64,000 nt of DNA from a virus (IMGVR_UViG_3300046694_000315:42047-106046), one strand, 5' to 3'. Shown: positions 30,564 through 39,083, counted from the first letter of the stretch. Program-made: numbers and translations. Notes: generated from the letters alone by a model not told the origin.

Positions 30564-30888
30564 GGGTTTCCTTGCTCGGGGCACGGTCGAAACTCCACTC
30601 GTTCTTGGGCACGAACCTCCTGATGTAGGCCCGCTCCAGGACGGTGAGGCCGCCCCAGATTCCGTAGTGCTCGTTGTTGACGAGCGCGAATTCCAGACAC
30701 TGTTCCCGGAGGGGGCAGACCCTTTCGGTATAGGTGCCGTTGCAGATGTGCTTGGCCTGGGTCTCGCTCCCGTTACCGTCCCCGAAGAAGTCGTCGTGCT
30801 CCCGCGTCGGCCGGAACTTGCGGCACGAGGCTTCCTTTTCAGGATTACCCCCACCATCCCACTCAGGGGCATTCAGTCGGAGGTGCAT
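30514..30888 (-). CDS. whiB: WhiB-family transcriptional regulator
   Basis: The 124-residue protein carries the actinobacterial WhiB features: Cys residues at about 22, 49, 58 and 64, then EHYGIWGGLTVLERAYIRR (the G-[IV]-W-G-G turn) and a basic C-terminus. WhiB proteins bind a 4Fe-4S cluster and sigma factor region 4. The spacing between the second and third Cys is 8 residues here instead of the usual 2. The ATG overlaps the upstream stop (TAATG); a GTG two codons earlier is possible. Phage WhiB proteins can antagonise host WhiB regulators. Confidence 0.9.
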   Translation of the reverse strand: MHLRLNAPEWDGGGNPEKEASCRKFRPTREHDDFFGDGNGSETQAKHICNGTYTERVCPLREQCLEFALVNNEHYGIWGGLTVLERAYIRRFVPKNEWSFDRAPSKETLEAIWPDRVAGGDEEE

Positions 30889-31232
30889 TACCACGGCAGT
30901 ATCTCCTCGGCGTCCATTTCCGGATGCGCCAAGGTATGAAGCGCCAGGAAAGTCTCTTCGGACATCGTGATCCAGTTTCTTCCACCGGACATCTGAGTCC
31001 CGAAGAGCATTTCCCTGCCGTCGACCAGGGCTTGCTTCTCTGCGGTGATCAGTTCCTTTTCCTTGAGCGAGTACGATCCCTTACTGGTGACCTTGTACTC
31101 GATCGAATAATCCGGGGTGCGGACGTCGTTCTTTCGCACCCAGCCGTTGCCGCTACCTGCGTTCACCGTCCCGCCGAGGAGTTGCGCTCCCCGCCGCTCC
31201 TGCCTCTGGCTCTTCTTCAACATGTCCGCCAT
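30888..31232 (-). CDS. PD-(D/E)XK resolvase-like nuclease
   Basis: RQERRGAQLLGGTVNAGSGN GWVRKNDVRTPDYSIEYKVT matches a minimal PD-(D/E)XK fold: E, then D in KNDV, then E-Y-K, as in archaeal Hjr-type and phage Holliday-junction resolvases. About 114 residues, the size of such enzymes. It sits between recA and the Cas4-like nuclease, fitting recombination. The Leu-His-Thr site is 13 codons from the stop (30933). Confidence 0.7.
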   Translation of the reverse strand: MADMLKKSQRQERRGAQLLGGTVNAGSGNGWVRKNDVRTPDYSIEYKVTSKGSYSLKEKELITAEKQALVDGREMLFGTQMSGGRNWITMSEETFLALHTLAHPEMDAEEILPW

Positions 31233-31365
31233 AAGAGGCCTCCAGGAGTGTGGCGAGAAGCGTGAACTTCTCGTGGGACCGGTCCTGGCGCCGGGAGTAC
31301 CGGACGCCGAGGACCAGGATGTAAACGGCTGCTACGACCAGCAGCGAGGAGAGCACGGCCACCAT
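31153..31365 (-). CDS. 70-residue single-TM protein
   Basis: MVAVLSSLLVVAAVYILVLG VRYSRRQ is a TM segment with a positive inside flank, then a helical tail. The ATG overlaps the stop of recA (TGATG). Its 3' end overlaps the resolvase start by about 80 bases, which is unusual; either the resolvase starts later (Met-Leu-Lys at codon 4) or the overlap is real. Confidence 0.6.
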   Translation of the reverse strand: MVAVLSSLLVVAAVYILVLGVRYSRRQDRSHEKFTLLATLLEASYGGHVEEEPEAGAAGSATPRRDGERR

Positions 31366-32543
31366 CAGGCGGCCTGGGTATGAAGCCCGTCGGCCTCTTC
31401 CGGCTTCGGCCGTCGGCTGACCTTCTTGGTCCCGGAATTCTCGGCGGCCTCCAGGTCCTCCTCGGAAATGGAGCGCTCGTCGGCGTGGAGAGAAGCGGCG
31501 AGCACCTTCTCGTACAGGAATTCCTGGAGGTCCAGGTCCTCGCGAATGGCGGCGAGGGTGTTTTCCTTGCTGTGCCAGCGAAGGACGGGCTTTCCCTTGT
31601 CGTCGTATTCGCCGTTGTCGATCTCGTAGTAAGCGCCCTTGCGCTTGATGACGTCGAAGAGGATCCCCATGATCATGATTTCCTTCGTGGTGTCGAAGTC
31701 ACCACGGACGAAATTCAGGTACGGGGCGGAACGGAAGTAGGCGTCGATCGTGGCGATCTGCTGGGGGGCCGCCGACTTGTTCTTGATGGTCTTTACCTTG
31801 ATGACCTGGCCGACGTTGACCTTGCCCTTTCCGGGCCGGGCTTCCTGAATCCATTCGTCGCGCCGGACTTCCACCCGGGTGTAGAACGCGTAGTTCTTGG
31901 CGTTTCCGCCGGGGGTCGTGGTCGGCGTGCCGTGCGGGGAGAACTTGCCGATGGCGTCGCGGTACTGGTTGATGACGATGCCGAGCAGCGGGCGGTCGTC
32001 GGGGTCGGTCATGCTGCGCTTCGTCGCCGCGCCGGACTTGCGGAAGAACTTGCCGGTGAGGCGTGCGCCGAGGGCCATGGTGGCCTCGTCCATGTCCTTC
32101 TCGGACTCCTCGTCCGGGATGAGCGCCGGGTAGGAGTCGAGGACGATCATGTCGACGGAGCGGGACGTCGCGAAGTCGAGCATGGTCTGGTAGGCGAACT
32201 CCATGGCCTGGGTGGGGACGACGATCACGCGGTCGTTGTCGACGCCGAGGGCCTCGGCCTGGTCGGTGTCGTAGTGCTCGGCGGCGATCCACAGGCAGGT
32301 GAAGTTGGGGTCCTTCTTCTGGTTGGCGGCCAGCGTCTTGTAGACGATGAAGGTCTTGCCGTGGGACTCGCGGCCGATGACCTCGACCCACTGGTTGCCC
32401 GGCCAGCCTCCGCCGAGGGCGATGTCCAGGGAGAGGGAGCCGGAGGTGAAGCGCTTGGCGACGCGCATCTCGGAGGCGAAGCAGACGGCGCCCGGGTGGG
32501 TCTTGTTGATCTTTGCGAGGAGGGCGAGGGCTTCCTTGTTCAC
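31365..32543 (-). CDS. recA: RecA-like recombinase
   Basis: The 392-residue protein has Walker A GRESHGKT (about 57-64; RecA has GPESSGKT), the Walker B DMIVLDSYPALIP, GIVINQYRDAIGKFSPHGTP TTTPGGNA (loop 2 with the GG-A element), and V-K-N-K-S-like KTIKNKSAAP. It catalyses strand exchange. The GTG start at 32541-32543 lies two bases after the stop of the leader ORF 32546-32578, so translation is likely coupled. A second Leu-His-Thr site is four codons from the stop (31377). Confidence 0.88.
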   Translation of the reverse strand: MNKEALALLAKINKTHPGAVCFASEMRVAKRFTSGSLSLDIALGGGWPGNQWVEVIGRESHGKTFIVYKTLAANQKKDPNFTCLWIAAEHYDTDQAEALGVDNDRVIVVPTQAMEFAYQTMLDFATSRSVDMIVLDSYPALIPDEESEKDMDEATMALGARLTGKFFRKSGAATKRSMTDPDDRPLLGIVINQYRDAIGKFSPHGTPTTTPGGNAKNYAFYTRVEVRRDEWIQEARPGKGKVNVGQVIKVKTIKNKSAAPQQIATIDAYFRSAPYLNFVRGDFDTTKEIMIMGILFDVIKRKGAYYEIDNGEYDDKGKPVLRWHSKENTLAAIREDLDLQEFLYEKVLAASLHADERSISEEDLEAAENSGTKKVSRRPKPEEADGLHTQAA

Positions 32544-32545
32544 GC

Positions 32546-32578
32546 TCAACAGGGGCCCCCGTAGGTATGAAGTCGCAT
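32546..32578 (-). CDS. Leader mini-ORF MRLHTYGGPC upstream of recA
   Basis: Ten codons, ATG at 32576-32578 after AGGAG with a 9-base spacer, stop TGA two bases before the GTG of recA. Its third to fifth codons are CTT CAT ACC, the conserved motif. The frame of the motif is defined by this ORF and not by the longer recA-frame reading, in which it would be Thr-Ser-Tyr. Confidence 0.7.
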   Translation of the reverse strand: MRLHTYGGPC

Positions 32579-32622
32579 GTGGTGTTACTCCTGATCCGAT
32601 AACCGCGAAGCGGTAACGAAGA

Positions 32623-32663
32623 ACCGGTAGTTCCAATACCATATCGGTGAAGGAACTACCGGT
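32623..32663. terminator. Hairpin between the SNase gene and recA
   Basis: A perfect 12-bp stem ACCGGTAGTTCC/GGAACTACCGGT with a 17-base loop, downstream of the stop at 32697; a second small hairpin (32600-32615) follows. No U-run, so it may be a partial terminator or a control element for the recA leader. Confidence 0.65.
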
Positions 32664-32696
32664 CCACTCATGTATCAACTAGTCAGACGAAGATCT

Positions 32697-33080
32697 TCAG
32701 GGAATTTGCCGAGGCCACGGCGGCAGAGGCTTCGGCCCGTTGCCGTCCCACGGAGCCAGCCACTGCTGCTCGATGAGGTGGGAGACCGCGTCCCGACCGT
32801 CCCGCAGGGTGATGGTCGCGAGGTACCGGCCGCCGAACTTGTCCGGGTCGACGTCACGGCCCACCTTGTGCGAGCGGACAACCACCTGACTGCCCACCGG
32901 CAGGAGAGCGGACAGGTTCGCCCGCGCCTCCTTGCCTCCCGGCTCCTTCAACTCCCGGGCGTTGCCGCCGTGCAGCCGTATGTGGAAGTCGTGCTTCCAG
33001 GTATCGACGCCGAGGTCCAGGTTCACCGTCACCGTGTCGCCGTCGTGCACGTCGGTGACGACCGCGTTGTACTCGTACAT
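32697..33080 (-). CDS. Staphylococcal nuclease-like protein
   Basis: The 127-residue protein shows the SNase pattern: VTDVHDGDTVTVNLDLGVDT (D-G-D-T metal site), FHIRLHGGNARELK (R-L-x-G-x-x-A-x-E) and a later SHKVGRDVDPDKFGGRYLAT. It would cleave DNA or RNA in a Ca2+-dependent way. The ATG overlaps the stop of the reductase gene. Confidence 0.82.
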   Translation of the reverse strand: MYEYNAVVTDVHDGDTVTVNLDLGVDTWKHDFHIRLHGGNARELKEPGGKEARANLSALLPVGSQVVVRSHKVGRDVDPDKFGGRYLATITLRDGRDAVSHLIEQQWLAPWDGNGPKPLPPWPRQIP

Positions 33081-35044
33081 CAGTTACTCACCAGGTCGAC
33101 GACCTCACAGCCACCGGCCGCCGAGCACGCCAGTTCCTGGGAGCCCACGGTCTGGTCGTAGGTCTCGTAGAAGGCCAGGTCCGACCACTCGACGCGGTAC
33201 TCCTGGGCGGCCAGCGCCTCGTACTCCTCCTGCGTGATCTCCTCGTACGGAGCCTGCACGTAGGTGTGGTCGCTGAAGGGGAGGAAGGAGACGCCGGAGA
33301 TCTCGTCCAGGTGCTTCCAGACCCACTCGCCGACCTCGTCCCACTCATGCTCGCGCACCGAGATCGTCACCGACGGCTTGTGCTCGCACCAGTACCGCTG
33401 GTACGCCAGCCAGATCTCCAGGTGCTCGATCGCCGAGACGTCCTCACGCACCAGAGCGTCTTCCCCGGCCCGCTGGACGAAGGTGAACACCCACGCGGCG
33501 CTGTTGTAGGCGTCCTCCTCGTGCGGGATCCCGGCGTCGATCAGGACGAACGCGATGGGGTCCTTCTTGTCCACCCGCACGCGCCGCTTGTAGAAGCGGG
33601 CGTGCTTGGTATGAAGCCCGCTCTCACAGTCGACCAACTGCGAGACGGTGCCGGAGGGCTTCACACAGGTGATCGCGTCCGAGGACGGGATGCCGATGCG
33701 CCGGGCCTCCTTCTCGTTGGCGATGCGGGCCGTCAGGCGCAGGTCGGTCAGCGCGAGCGCGGTGAGCCCATCGCCCTTGCTGCCGTTGGTGAACTGGTTG
33801 CCGAAGACGCCGGTGAGGGAGACGCCCAGCAGCCGCTCCTCCTCTGCGTTCTTGCGCCACTCATCGCGCAGGTACGGGTAGTCCGTGAGCGTGCTCTGCC
33901 AGGTGCCCAGGATGGCCGCGAGAGCGACCTTGCGCTCCAGGTCCTCCACGGTGTCCTGCGGCCGTACGACGACCTCGGAGAGGTTGCAGAAGGAGAATGG
34001 CCGGAGAATGATCTCCGAGCACGGGTTGGTCCCGTAGTCGGTGTCGGCCGAGCGGTGCCCGTACTTCGCGGCCTGCCGCTGGGCTGCACCACGGTGGAAG
34101 ATGCCGCGCTCGCCGGAGCCGGACGCCACCAGCGACGCCCACTCCTTGTTGAAGTCCTCGTAGCGCAGGCCGTCGTCGTAGACGGCGGAGTTGTTGGCGA
34201 GGGCGCGGTAGCCGTGGTCCTTCCACCACTCGCCCGACTTGGCCTGCGCCATCTCCTGGTCGTCCAGGTCGGACAGGGAGATCATCGCGGACCGGCGGAC
34301 GCCGCCGACCACCACGACGGAGGCTATCTTGCAGGCGATGTCGTGGACCTCGATCGGGCGGAACTGTCGGCCCTTGGCGCCCTCGAACATGTCGACGGTG
34401 AACTGGAAGAGGTCCTCCAGCGGACCCGGGCCGGAGGCTCGCCCTCCGAAGGTATGAAGTCGGGCCCCGGCCGGGCGCACCTTGGACAGGTCCCAGGCGA
34501 CGCGCTTGCCGCTCCAGAGGTTGGTCAGCAGCGCCCGGAAGGCCAGCGCCCAGCCCTCCTTGGAGTCCTCGACGGGGATGTACTCGCGCTCCTCGAACTC
34601 GATGACGTCGGGGACGGCGGGCAGTTGGTCGGTGTAGCGGCGCTCGACGGAGTAACCCACGCCCGTGCCGTTCATGAGGATGTAGAGGAGTTCGTCCAGG
34701 GCGCGCGGGTCCTGGAGCGGGAGGTAGGAACAGTTGAAGCCCGCGATGTTCGAGCGGTCCAGGGCGGCACCGGCCGTCATCACCGCGCGCATGGACGGCA
34801 TGACCTCGTGGTCGAGGACGGCCTGGCGGACGGCTTCGACGACCCCCTGCTCGGGGGTGTAGTCGTGCTTGTTCTTCAACTGTCCGAGCATGAAGCCGAA
34901 GTAGCGGTCGACGGTCTCGGTCCAGGTCTCGCGGCGGTTGCGCTCCTCGTCCCAGCGGGCGTACCGGGACTTGGCGATGAAGGAGCGGTAGGGGTCGGCG
35001 ATGTCGCCGGTCGGAGTGAGCAGGGAGGTCACCAGGAAGTCCAT
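33080..35044 (-). CDS. nrdJ: Adenosylcobalamin-dependent ribonucleotide reductase (class II)
   Basis: The 654-residue protein has the class II features: IAGFNCSYLPLQDPRALDEL, NGTGVGYSVERRY, GARLHTFGGRASGPGPLEDL, GVRRSAMISLSDLDD, TNPCSEIILRPFSFCNLSE (radical Cys), VKPSGTVSQLVDCESGLH and a C-terminal ELACSAAGGCEVVD. It most resembles the monomeric B12-dependent triphosphate reductases. Two Leu-His-Thr sites (33608 and 34451) occupy otherwise ordinary positions of conserved segments. Confidence 0.9.
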   Translation of the reverse strand: MDFLVTSLLTPTGDIADPYRSFIAKSRYARWDEERNRRETWTETVDRYFGFMLGQLKNKHDYTPEQGVVEAVRQAVLDHEVMPSMRAVMTAGAALDRSNIAGFNCSYLPLQDPRALDELLYILMNGTGVGYSVERRYTDQLPAVPDVIEFEEREYIPVEDSKEGWALAFRALLTNLWSGKRVAWDLSKVRPAGARLHTFGGRASGPGPLEDLFQFTVDMFEGAKGRQFRPIEVHDIACKIASVVVVGGVRRSAMISLSDLDDQEMAQAKSGEWWKDHGYRALANNSAVYDDGLRYEDFNKEWASLVASGSGERGIFHRGAAQRQAAKYGHRSADTDYGTNPCSEIILRPFSFCNLSEVVVRPQDTVEDLERKVALAAILGTWQSTLTDYPYLRDEWRKNAEEERLLGVSLTGVFGNQFTNGSKGDGLTALALTDLRLTARIANEKEARRIGIPSSDAITCVKPSGTVSQLVDCESGLHTKHARFYKRRVRVDKKDPIAFVLIDAGIPHEEDAYNSAAWVFTFVQRAGEDALVREDVSAIEHLEIWLAYQRYWCEHKPSVTISVREHEWDEVGEWVWKHLDEISGVSFLPFSDHTYVQAPYEEITQEEYEALAAQEYRVEWSDLAFYETYDQTVGSQELACSAAGGCEVVDLVSN

Positions 35045-35064
35045 TCAGTAGGTAAGGGGGGCGC

Positions 35065-35526
35065 TCAGACGGATCCGTCAGCCCGGATGAACGCGCCAGG
35101 GTTGTAGTTGCTCTGTCCGCCTCGGCCGCCAGCGGCGGTCTGCTTGGCGGGGGTGGCCGGGCCGTCTCCGGTGCTGCCGGACGGAAGGCCTGCGGTGCTC
35201 TGGGTGAAGCGCGGGTTGTAGCCGCACGTGTAGCACTGGGCCATGGCGTTGGGCTGGCCGATGGGCTTGAAGTACTCGCCGCCCTGGCAGTCGGGGCAGC
35301 GGGTGTCCTGCTTGGTGACCATCGCTCGGGCCGGAGCCTTGCCCTGGGGCTGCTCTGGCACTGTCTGCGGGGCTTGTGCCGGGGTGGGGTAGGGCTGCTG
35401 TCCAGAGGCCCACCAGGGGGCGCCAGACGGCTGCTGTGGTTGCTGCTGCGGCACCGGGGCCGGGGCCGGGGCCGGGGCGGCCGGTCGAGCAGCCGCCCCC
35501 AACTTGTTAGCCCAGAAGTTGCTCAC
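35065..35526 (-). CDS. Pro/Gln-rich zinc-ribbon protein, 153 aa
   Basis: MSNFWANKLGAAARPAAPAP is followed by about 50 residues of Pro/Gln/Ala, then CPDCQGGEYFKPIGQPNAMA QCYTCGYNPRF, a CxxC...CxxC zinc ribbon, and a Gly/Ser-rich end. Similar proteins occur near phage replication genes, but I cannot name the family. It overlaps the 35507 gene by 20 bases. Confidence 0.7.
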   Translation of the reverse strand: MSNFWANKLGAAARPAAPAPAPAPVPQQQPQQPSGAPWWASGQQPYPTPAQAPQTVPEQPQGKAPARAMVTKQDTRCPDCQGGEYFKPIGQPNAMAQCYTCGYNPRFTQSTAGLPSGSTGDGPATPAKQTAAGGRGGQSNYNPGAFIRADGSV

Positions 35527-35971
35527 CGAACTGCACTCCTTCTGCGTACGTGATGATTCCCATGTCGAAGAGGTTGGCGAGAATTGCCACCACCCCGGCG
35601 CGCAGAACAGAGGAGTGATGCCGCTGGAGAGCGACGGCCGTTTCCTCGTCCGCTGAAATACCGGAGTTAACCAGCATAGCCGAGGCAGTAATGCCGGAAA
35701 CCAATGGGACGAGGAGGTCCAGCATTTCCTTGACCGGCCGGACCTCGTTGAGCCTTTCGTGACTGGCCCGGTGCTCCATTTCGGAGACGTCGGGACTGTC
35801 CGGGGTCAGTTTCATGAGGGGGATCATGCCCGGGACGTCGGGGCACGGGACGATGTCCCAGAGCAGACGCTTGACGAGCATCTGCGGGGTGAAGATGTCG
35901 ACCTGGGGCTCCTCCTCCTCCCCGAATTCACCCTCGTCGTCCTTGCCCTTGTTTCGGTTGAAGAATCCCAT
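35507..35971 (-). CDS. Hypothetical protein, 154 aa
   Basis: MGFFNRNKGKDDEGEFGEEE begins an acidic, mainly helical protein with MLDLLVPLVSGITASAMLVN and VVAILANLFDMGIITYAEGV; the second region is hydrophobic but lacks a clear TM boundary. It directly follows polA and is coupled to 35065. Function unknown. Confidence 0.7.
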   Translation of the reverse strand: MGFFNRNKGKDDEGEFGEEEEPQVDIFTPQMLVKRLLWDIVPCPDVPGMIPLMKLTPDSPDVSEMEHRASHERLNEVRPVKEMLDLLVPLVSGITASAMLVNSGISADEETAVALQRHHSSVLRAGVVAILANLFDMGIITYAEGVQFGEQLLG

Positions 35972-37951
35972 TTACTTTGCCTCCGACCAGCGGTCCACGA
36001 TCTTCACGTCGGAAGACAGCGGCACCTTGAGCAGTTTCTGGATGTCCTCGCCGAGCATGGCTTCCTTCACCAGAGCGGCGGCTTCCTCGGCGCGGTCCTC
36101 CGGAGCGAGCACCACGAGTTCGTCGTGCACGGAGAGGATCAGCCGGATCTCGTCCGGCAGGATGTTGTTCAGCCGGATCATGGCCAACTTGATCAGGTCG
36201 GCCGCACTGCCCTGGATCAGCGAGTTCACTGCCTGGCGCTCGGCTCCCATTCGCAGGCCGTTGTTCTGCGAGAGGATGAGCGGAAGGCGGCGCTTGCGGC
36301 CGAGCAGCGTGCGGATGTACGGAGGGCGCCGCGACCGGCAGACCCGTACGACTTCCTCCTTGAAGCGGTAGATCTCGGGGAACAACTTCCGGTGCATCTC
36401 CATGAAGCGCTTGGCGTCCTTGAGGGAGATCTTCGCCATGCTGGCGACCTTGTCCGGACCGGCGCCGTAGACGACAGCGAAGTTGATTCCCTTGGCGACC
36501 TGACGGAAGTCGATGCACTCCCGGTCGCCTGCCTTCACCCGCCGGACGAATTCCTGCGGGTCGATTCCCATCAGCGCGGCAGCGGTGGCCGAGTGAGGGT
36601 CGACGCCGTTGTGGAATCCCTTGTACAGATCGCCTCGGCCGATGAAGTGCGCGAGCACCACGAGTTCGATCTGTCCGTAGTCCGCGACGACCAGTTTGTA
36701 TCCGGCCGGTGCCACGAACAGTCCACGGATTCGCTTACCGAGTTCCGTGTCCGGACGGGGGATGTTCTGGAGGTTGGGTTCCCGGCAGGAGAATCGGCCC
36801 GTCACCGTTCCGTACTGGACGAAGTCGGCGTGGATCCGGCCGTCGAATATCCGGCACGGCTTCTTCGGGTCGTCCTCGATACCGAGGTAGGACAGCGGGT
36901 AGTCGAGCAGCTTGCTGACTTCGGCGTACTCCAGCAGCTTCTTGACGACCGCGTTGTTCTCGTGCTTTTCCAGGCTGTCGGCGTCGGTGGAGTAGTCCTT
37001 CCACTCCAGCTCCTGCCCGGCGTCCCGCTTCTTCTTGCCGCCGTCGGTCGGCTTGGTGGGGCGCAGGCCCTGGCCGCCGTCCTTCTTGGGCGCGTACAGC
37101 ACCTCGGCCTTCTGGGCCGGGGCGTTGAGGTTGAACTGCTTGCCCGCTGCGCGGTAGATGTCCGCTTCGATGTCCACCAGGCGCTCGGACATGTCGCGGA
37201 CCAGCTCGCGCATGGCCTGCTCGTCGACCGGTGCTCCGGTGATGCCCATGTCGAGCAGCACGCCGAGGACGTCCTCTTCCAGGCGCCGGACGTTGACCAG
37301 GGACTGGTCGTTGATCCGCTTCTGGAACTTCTTCCACAGCAGGTAGGTGTACTTCGCGTCCATGTACGCGTAGTGGGCGACCTTGGAGAAGGGGTGGGCC
37401 TCGACGCACTTGCCGACGTTCTCGGTGTCGTAGTCGACCTTGTAGTAGCGCTTGACGAGTTCCTTGAGGCCCTTCTGTTTCATATTTTCGTCCAACAACC
37501 ACTGCAAAACGATGGTGTCGGAGTACTTCGGGGGTGCGATCTCGCCCCAGTACTTCGCCGTGGAGATGAGGTCGAAGGTCGCGTTGTGCGCGATCTTGAT
37601 CTTGTCCTCGGCGAAGAACAGCGGCTTGAGGATGGAGAACACCTCGGAGGGGAGCATCTGCTCCGGCGGGGCGTCGTAGACGGCCGGGATGGCGTCGAAC
37701 TTCCCGGTGATCTTGTTCTTCTTCTTCGTGGCCTTGCTCAGCAGGACGTCGCCGTTGGGGTGGCCGAACGGGATGGCGTAGGCCTCGCCGTCGGTGGCCA
37801 GGCTCAGCCAGTTGGCGACGTTCTGGGTCGGGACACCTCGGTTGGCGCCGAAGGTCTCGATGTCGAAGGAGAAGGCCGACGCGCTCATGAAGCGGTCGAC
37901 CACGGTATGAAGTCGGTCGGGGGTGAGGATGACGCTGTTGCGGATGGCCAC
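35972..37951 (-). CDS. polA: Family A DNA polymerase
   Basis: The 659-residue protein has an N-terminal 3'-5' exonuclease (AFSFDIETFG, IAHNATFDLI, AHYAYMDAKYTYLLW) and the polymerase motifs A (KLVVADYGQIELVVLAHFIG), B (RQVAKGINFAVVYGAG) and C (ILSVHDELVV). There is no 5'-3' exonuclease domain. It copies the phage genome. The Leu-His-Thr site is at codons 14-16 (37904), immediately N-terminal of the exonuclease. Confidence 0.93.
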   Translation of the reverse strand: MAIRNSVILTPDRLHTVVDRFMSASAFSFDIETFGANRGVPTQNVANWLSLATDGEAYAIPFGHPNGDVLLSKATKKKNKITGKFDAIPAVYDAPPEQMLPSEVFSILKPLFFAEDKIKIAHNATFDLISTAKYWGEIAPPKYSDTIVLQWLLDENMKQKGLKELVKRYYKVDYDTENVGKCVEAHPFSKVAHYAYMDAKYTYLLWKKFQKRINDQSLVNVRRLEEDVLGVLLDMGITGAPVDEQAMRELVRDMSERLVDIEADIYRAAGKQFNLNAPAQKAEVLYAPKKDGGQGLRPTKPTDGGKKKRDAGQELEWKDYSTDADSLEKHENNAVVKKLLEYAEVSKLLDYPLSYLGIEDDPKKPCRIFDGRIHADFVQYGTVTGRFSCREPNLQNIPRPDTELGKRIRGLFVAPAGYKLVVADYGQIELVVLAHFIGRGDLYKGFHNGVDPHSATAAALMGIDPQEFVRRVKAGDRECIDFRQVAKGINFAVVYGAGPDKVASMAKISLKDAKRFMEMHRKLFPEIYRFKEEVVRVCRSRRPPYIRTLLGRKRRLPLILSQNNGLRMGAERQAVNSLIQGSAADLIKLAMIRLNNILPDEIRLILSVHDELVVLAPEDRAEEAAALVKEAMLGEDIQKLLKVPLSSDVKIVDRWSEAK

Positions 37952-37987
37952 GGGCGGTACCTCCTGGCGGTGTGGTGGGGAAGCTGA

Positions 37988-38022
37988 GGGGGAGGCCCCG
38001 GCGTGGTGCCAGAACCTCCCCC
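37988..38022. terminator. Hairpin after the SSB-like gene
   Basis: An 8-bp stem GGGGGAGG/CCTCCCCC with a 19-base loop in the gap between 38032 and 37951. Confidence 0.5.
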
Positions 38023-38031
38023 GGAGGCCGA

Positions 38032-38844
38032 TCAGTCGTTCAGGATCTCGCGGGCGATCGTCTTGAGTTCGTTGCGCGTGTTCACCTGGAGGACGTCCTC
38101 GTCGTAGGCCTTGTCGTCGAACTCCTCCAGGTCGTCCTCGGTGAGGGGCTCGATGTCCCAGTCGTCGGCGAGGTCGCGCTCCTTCACGGGGGTGATGTAG
38201 TAGGTGGTCTTGTTGTTCTTGCTCTGCTTGGAGACGGAGAAGTAGAGGTCGTCCCGGTTGATCGGGGCGGTCTTCTTGTCCTTGGAGTAGTTCTTGAGGA
38301 TGTCCGCGACCATCGGGCCGAACTGCCAGATCTTGATCTGCGGGTCGTCGGGGTCGGTGAAGTCCACGACGTTGAAGCAGACCTGCTGGGAGGGCTTGTC
38401 ACCCGCGTCGTCGCACAGCGGGCAGCGGGACTCCAGGCACGTCCAGGACCGCTTGCCCTTGCGCTCGATCCAGTGCTGGAGGAAGACCAGGAACGGCTCC
38501 TCGTCAAGGATCTTCACGACCACGGCCTCGCCGGTCACCTTGAAGTTCTCGGGGAAGGAGGACGTGGCGCTCTTGGTCTTCTCGTACGAGCCCCAGCCCT
38601 TGCCGCCGACCTTCGGGGCGGGCTCGTCGTCCTCGTCGTCGTCCTCCTCCTGGGAGCGGCGCGAGCGGCGGGAGGCGGGGGCCTCCTCGGTATGAAGCGA
38701 GTCGCGGCGCGAGCCCCGGCGGGAGCCGCGACGCGGCTGGTCGTCCTCGTCGTCGTCCGGGAGGTTGCTGTCCTCCGGCTCGTCGGCGGGGGTGTACGCC
38801 TCGGTGGACGCAGCGGTGCGGCGGCGGGTGAGGGTGCGGGGCAT
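38032..38844 (-). CDS. Single-stranded DNA-binding-like protein with zinc motif
   Basis: An Arg/Ser/acidic N-terminal third (SRRGSRRDSLHTEEAPASRR) precedes a core with VVVKILDEEPFLVFLQHWIE and CLESRCPLCDDAGDKPSQQV CFNVVDFTD, then an acidic C-terminus (DLEEFDDKAYDEDVLQ). OB-like core, zinc Cys and acidic tail recall T4 gp32-type phage SSBs. The Leu-His-Thr site (38689) lies in the disordered N-terminal region. Confidence 0.65.
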   Translation of the reverse strand: MPRTLTRRRTAASTEAYTPADEPEDSNLPDDDEDDQPRRGSRRGSRRDSLHTEEAPASRRSRRSQEEDDDEDDEPAPKVGGKGWGSYEKTKSATSSFPENFKVTGEAVVVKILDEEPFLVFLQHWIERKGKRSWTCLESRCPLCDDAGDKPSQQVCFNVVDFTDPDDPQIKIWQFGPMVADILKNYSKDKKTAPINRDDLYFSVSKQSKNNKTTYYITPVKERDLADDWDIEPLTEDDLEEFDDKAYDEDVLQVNTRNELKTIAREILND

Positions 38845-39083
38845 CAGGTGTTCTCCTGCTGGTAGAGATGGATGTACGACTTGTCCTCGGCTGTGTTCAG
38901 CCGGGCCTCTTCGACGTCGGCGGCCAGCGCGGTGGCCAGGTACTCGGAGGCGAAGTTTTCGAGGGTGTCGGCGCTCTGCGGTCCGGGGAGGTCATCGGAG
39001 TCGACCTCGATCTCGGCGCCGAACTCGACCCACTCGAAGTTGCCCATGCTGACGTGGTGCTTGGCGCTGCGGGTGATCTTCAC
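38844..39083 (-). CDS. 79-residue hypothetical protein
   Basis: From a GTG (39081-39083) overlapping the upstream stop: VKITRSAKHHVSMGNFEWVE FGAEIEVDSDD, beta-rich and then a helix. The stop overlaps the ATG of the SSB-like gene. Actinophages often carry such a protein beside replication genes. Function unknown. Confidence 0.7.
   Translation of the reverse strand: MKITRSAKHHVSMGNFEWVEFGAEIEVDSDDLPGPQSADTLENFASEYLATALAADVEEARLNTAEDKSYIHLYQQENT

Noticed and set aside
31380-32564. A 394-codon plus-strand ORF starting exactly at the ATGAAG of a motif copy
   Set aside because: It is an antisense shadow of recA produced by GC-rich codon structure; no SD, promoter or recognisable protein features. 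I also dismissed the idea that the motif marks antisense starts, since most copies are not followed by a long plus-strand frame.
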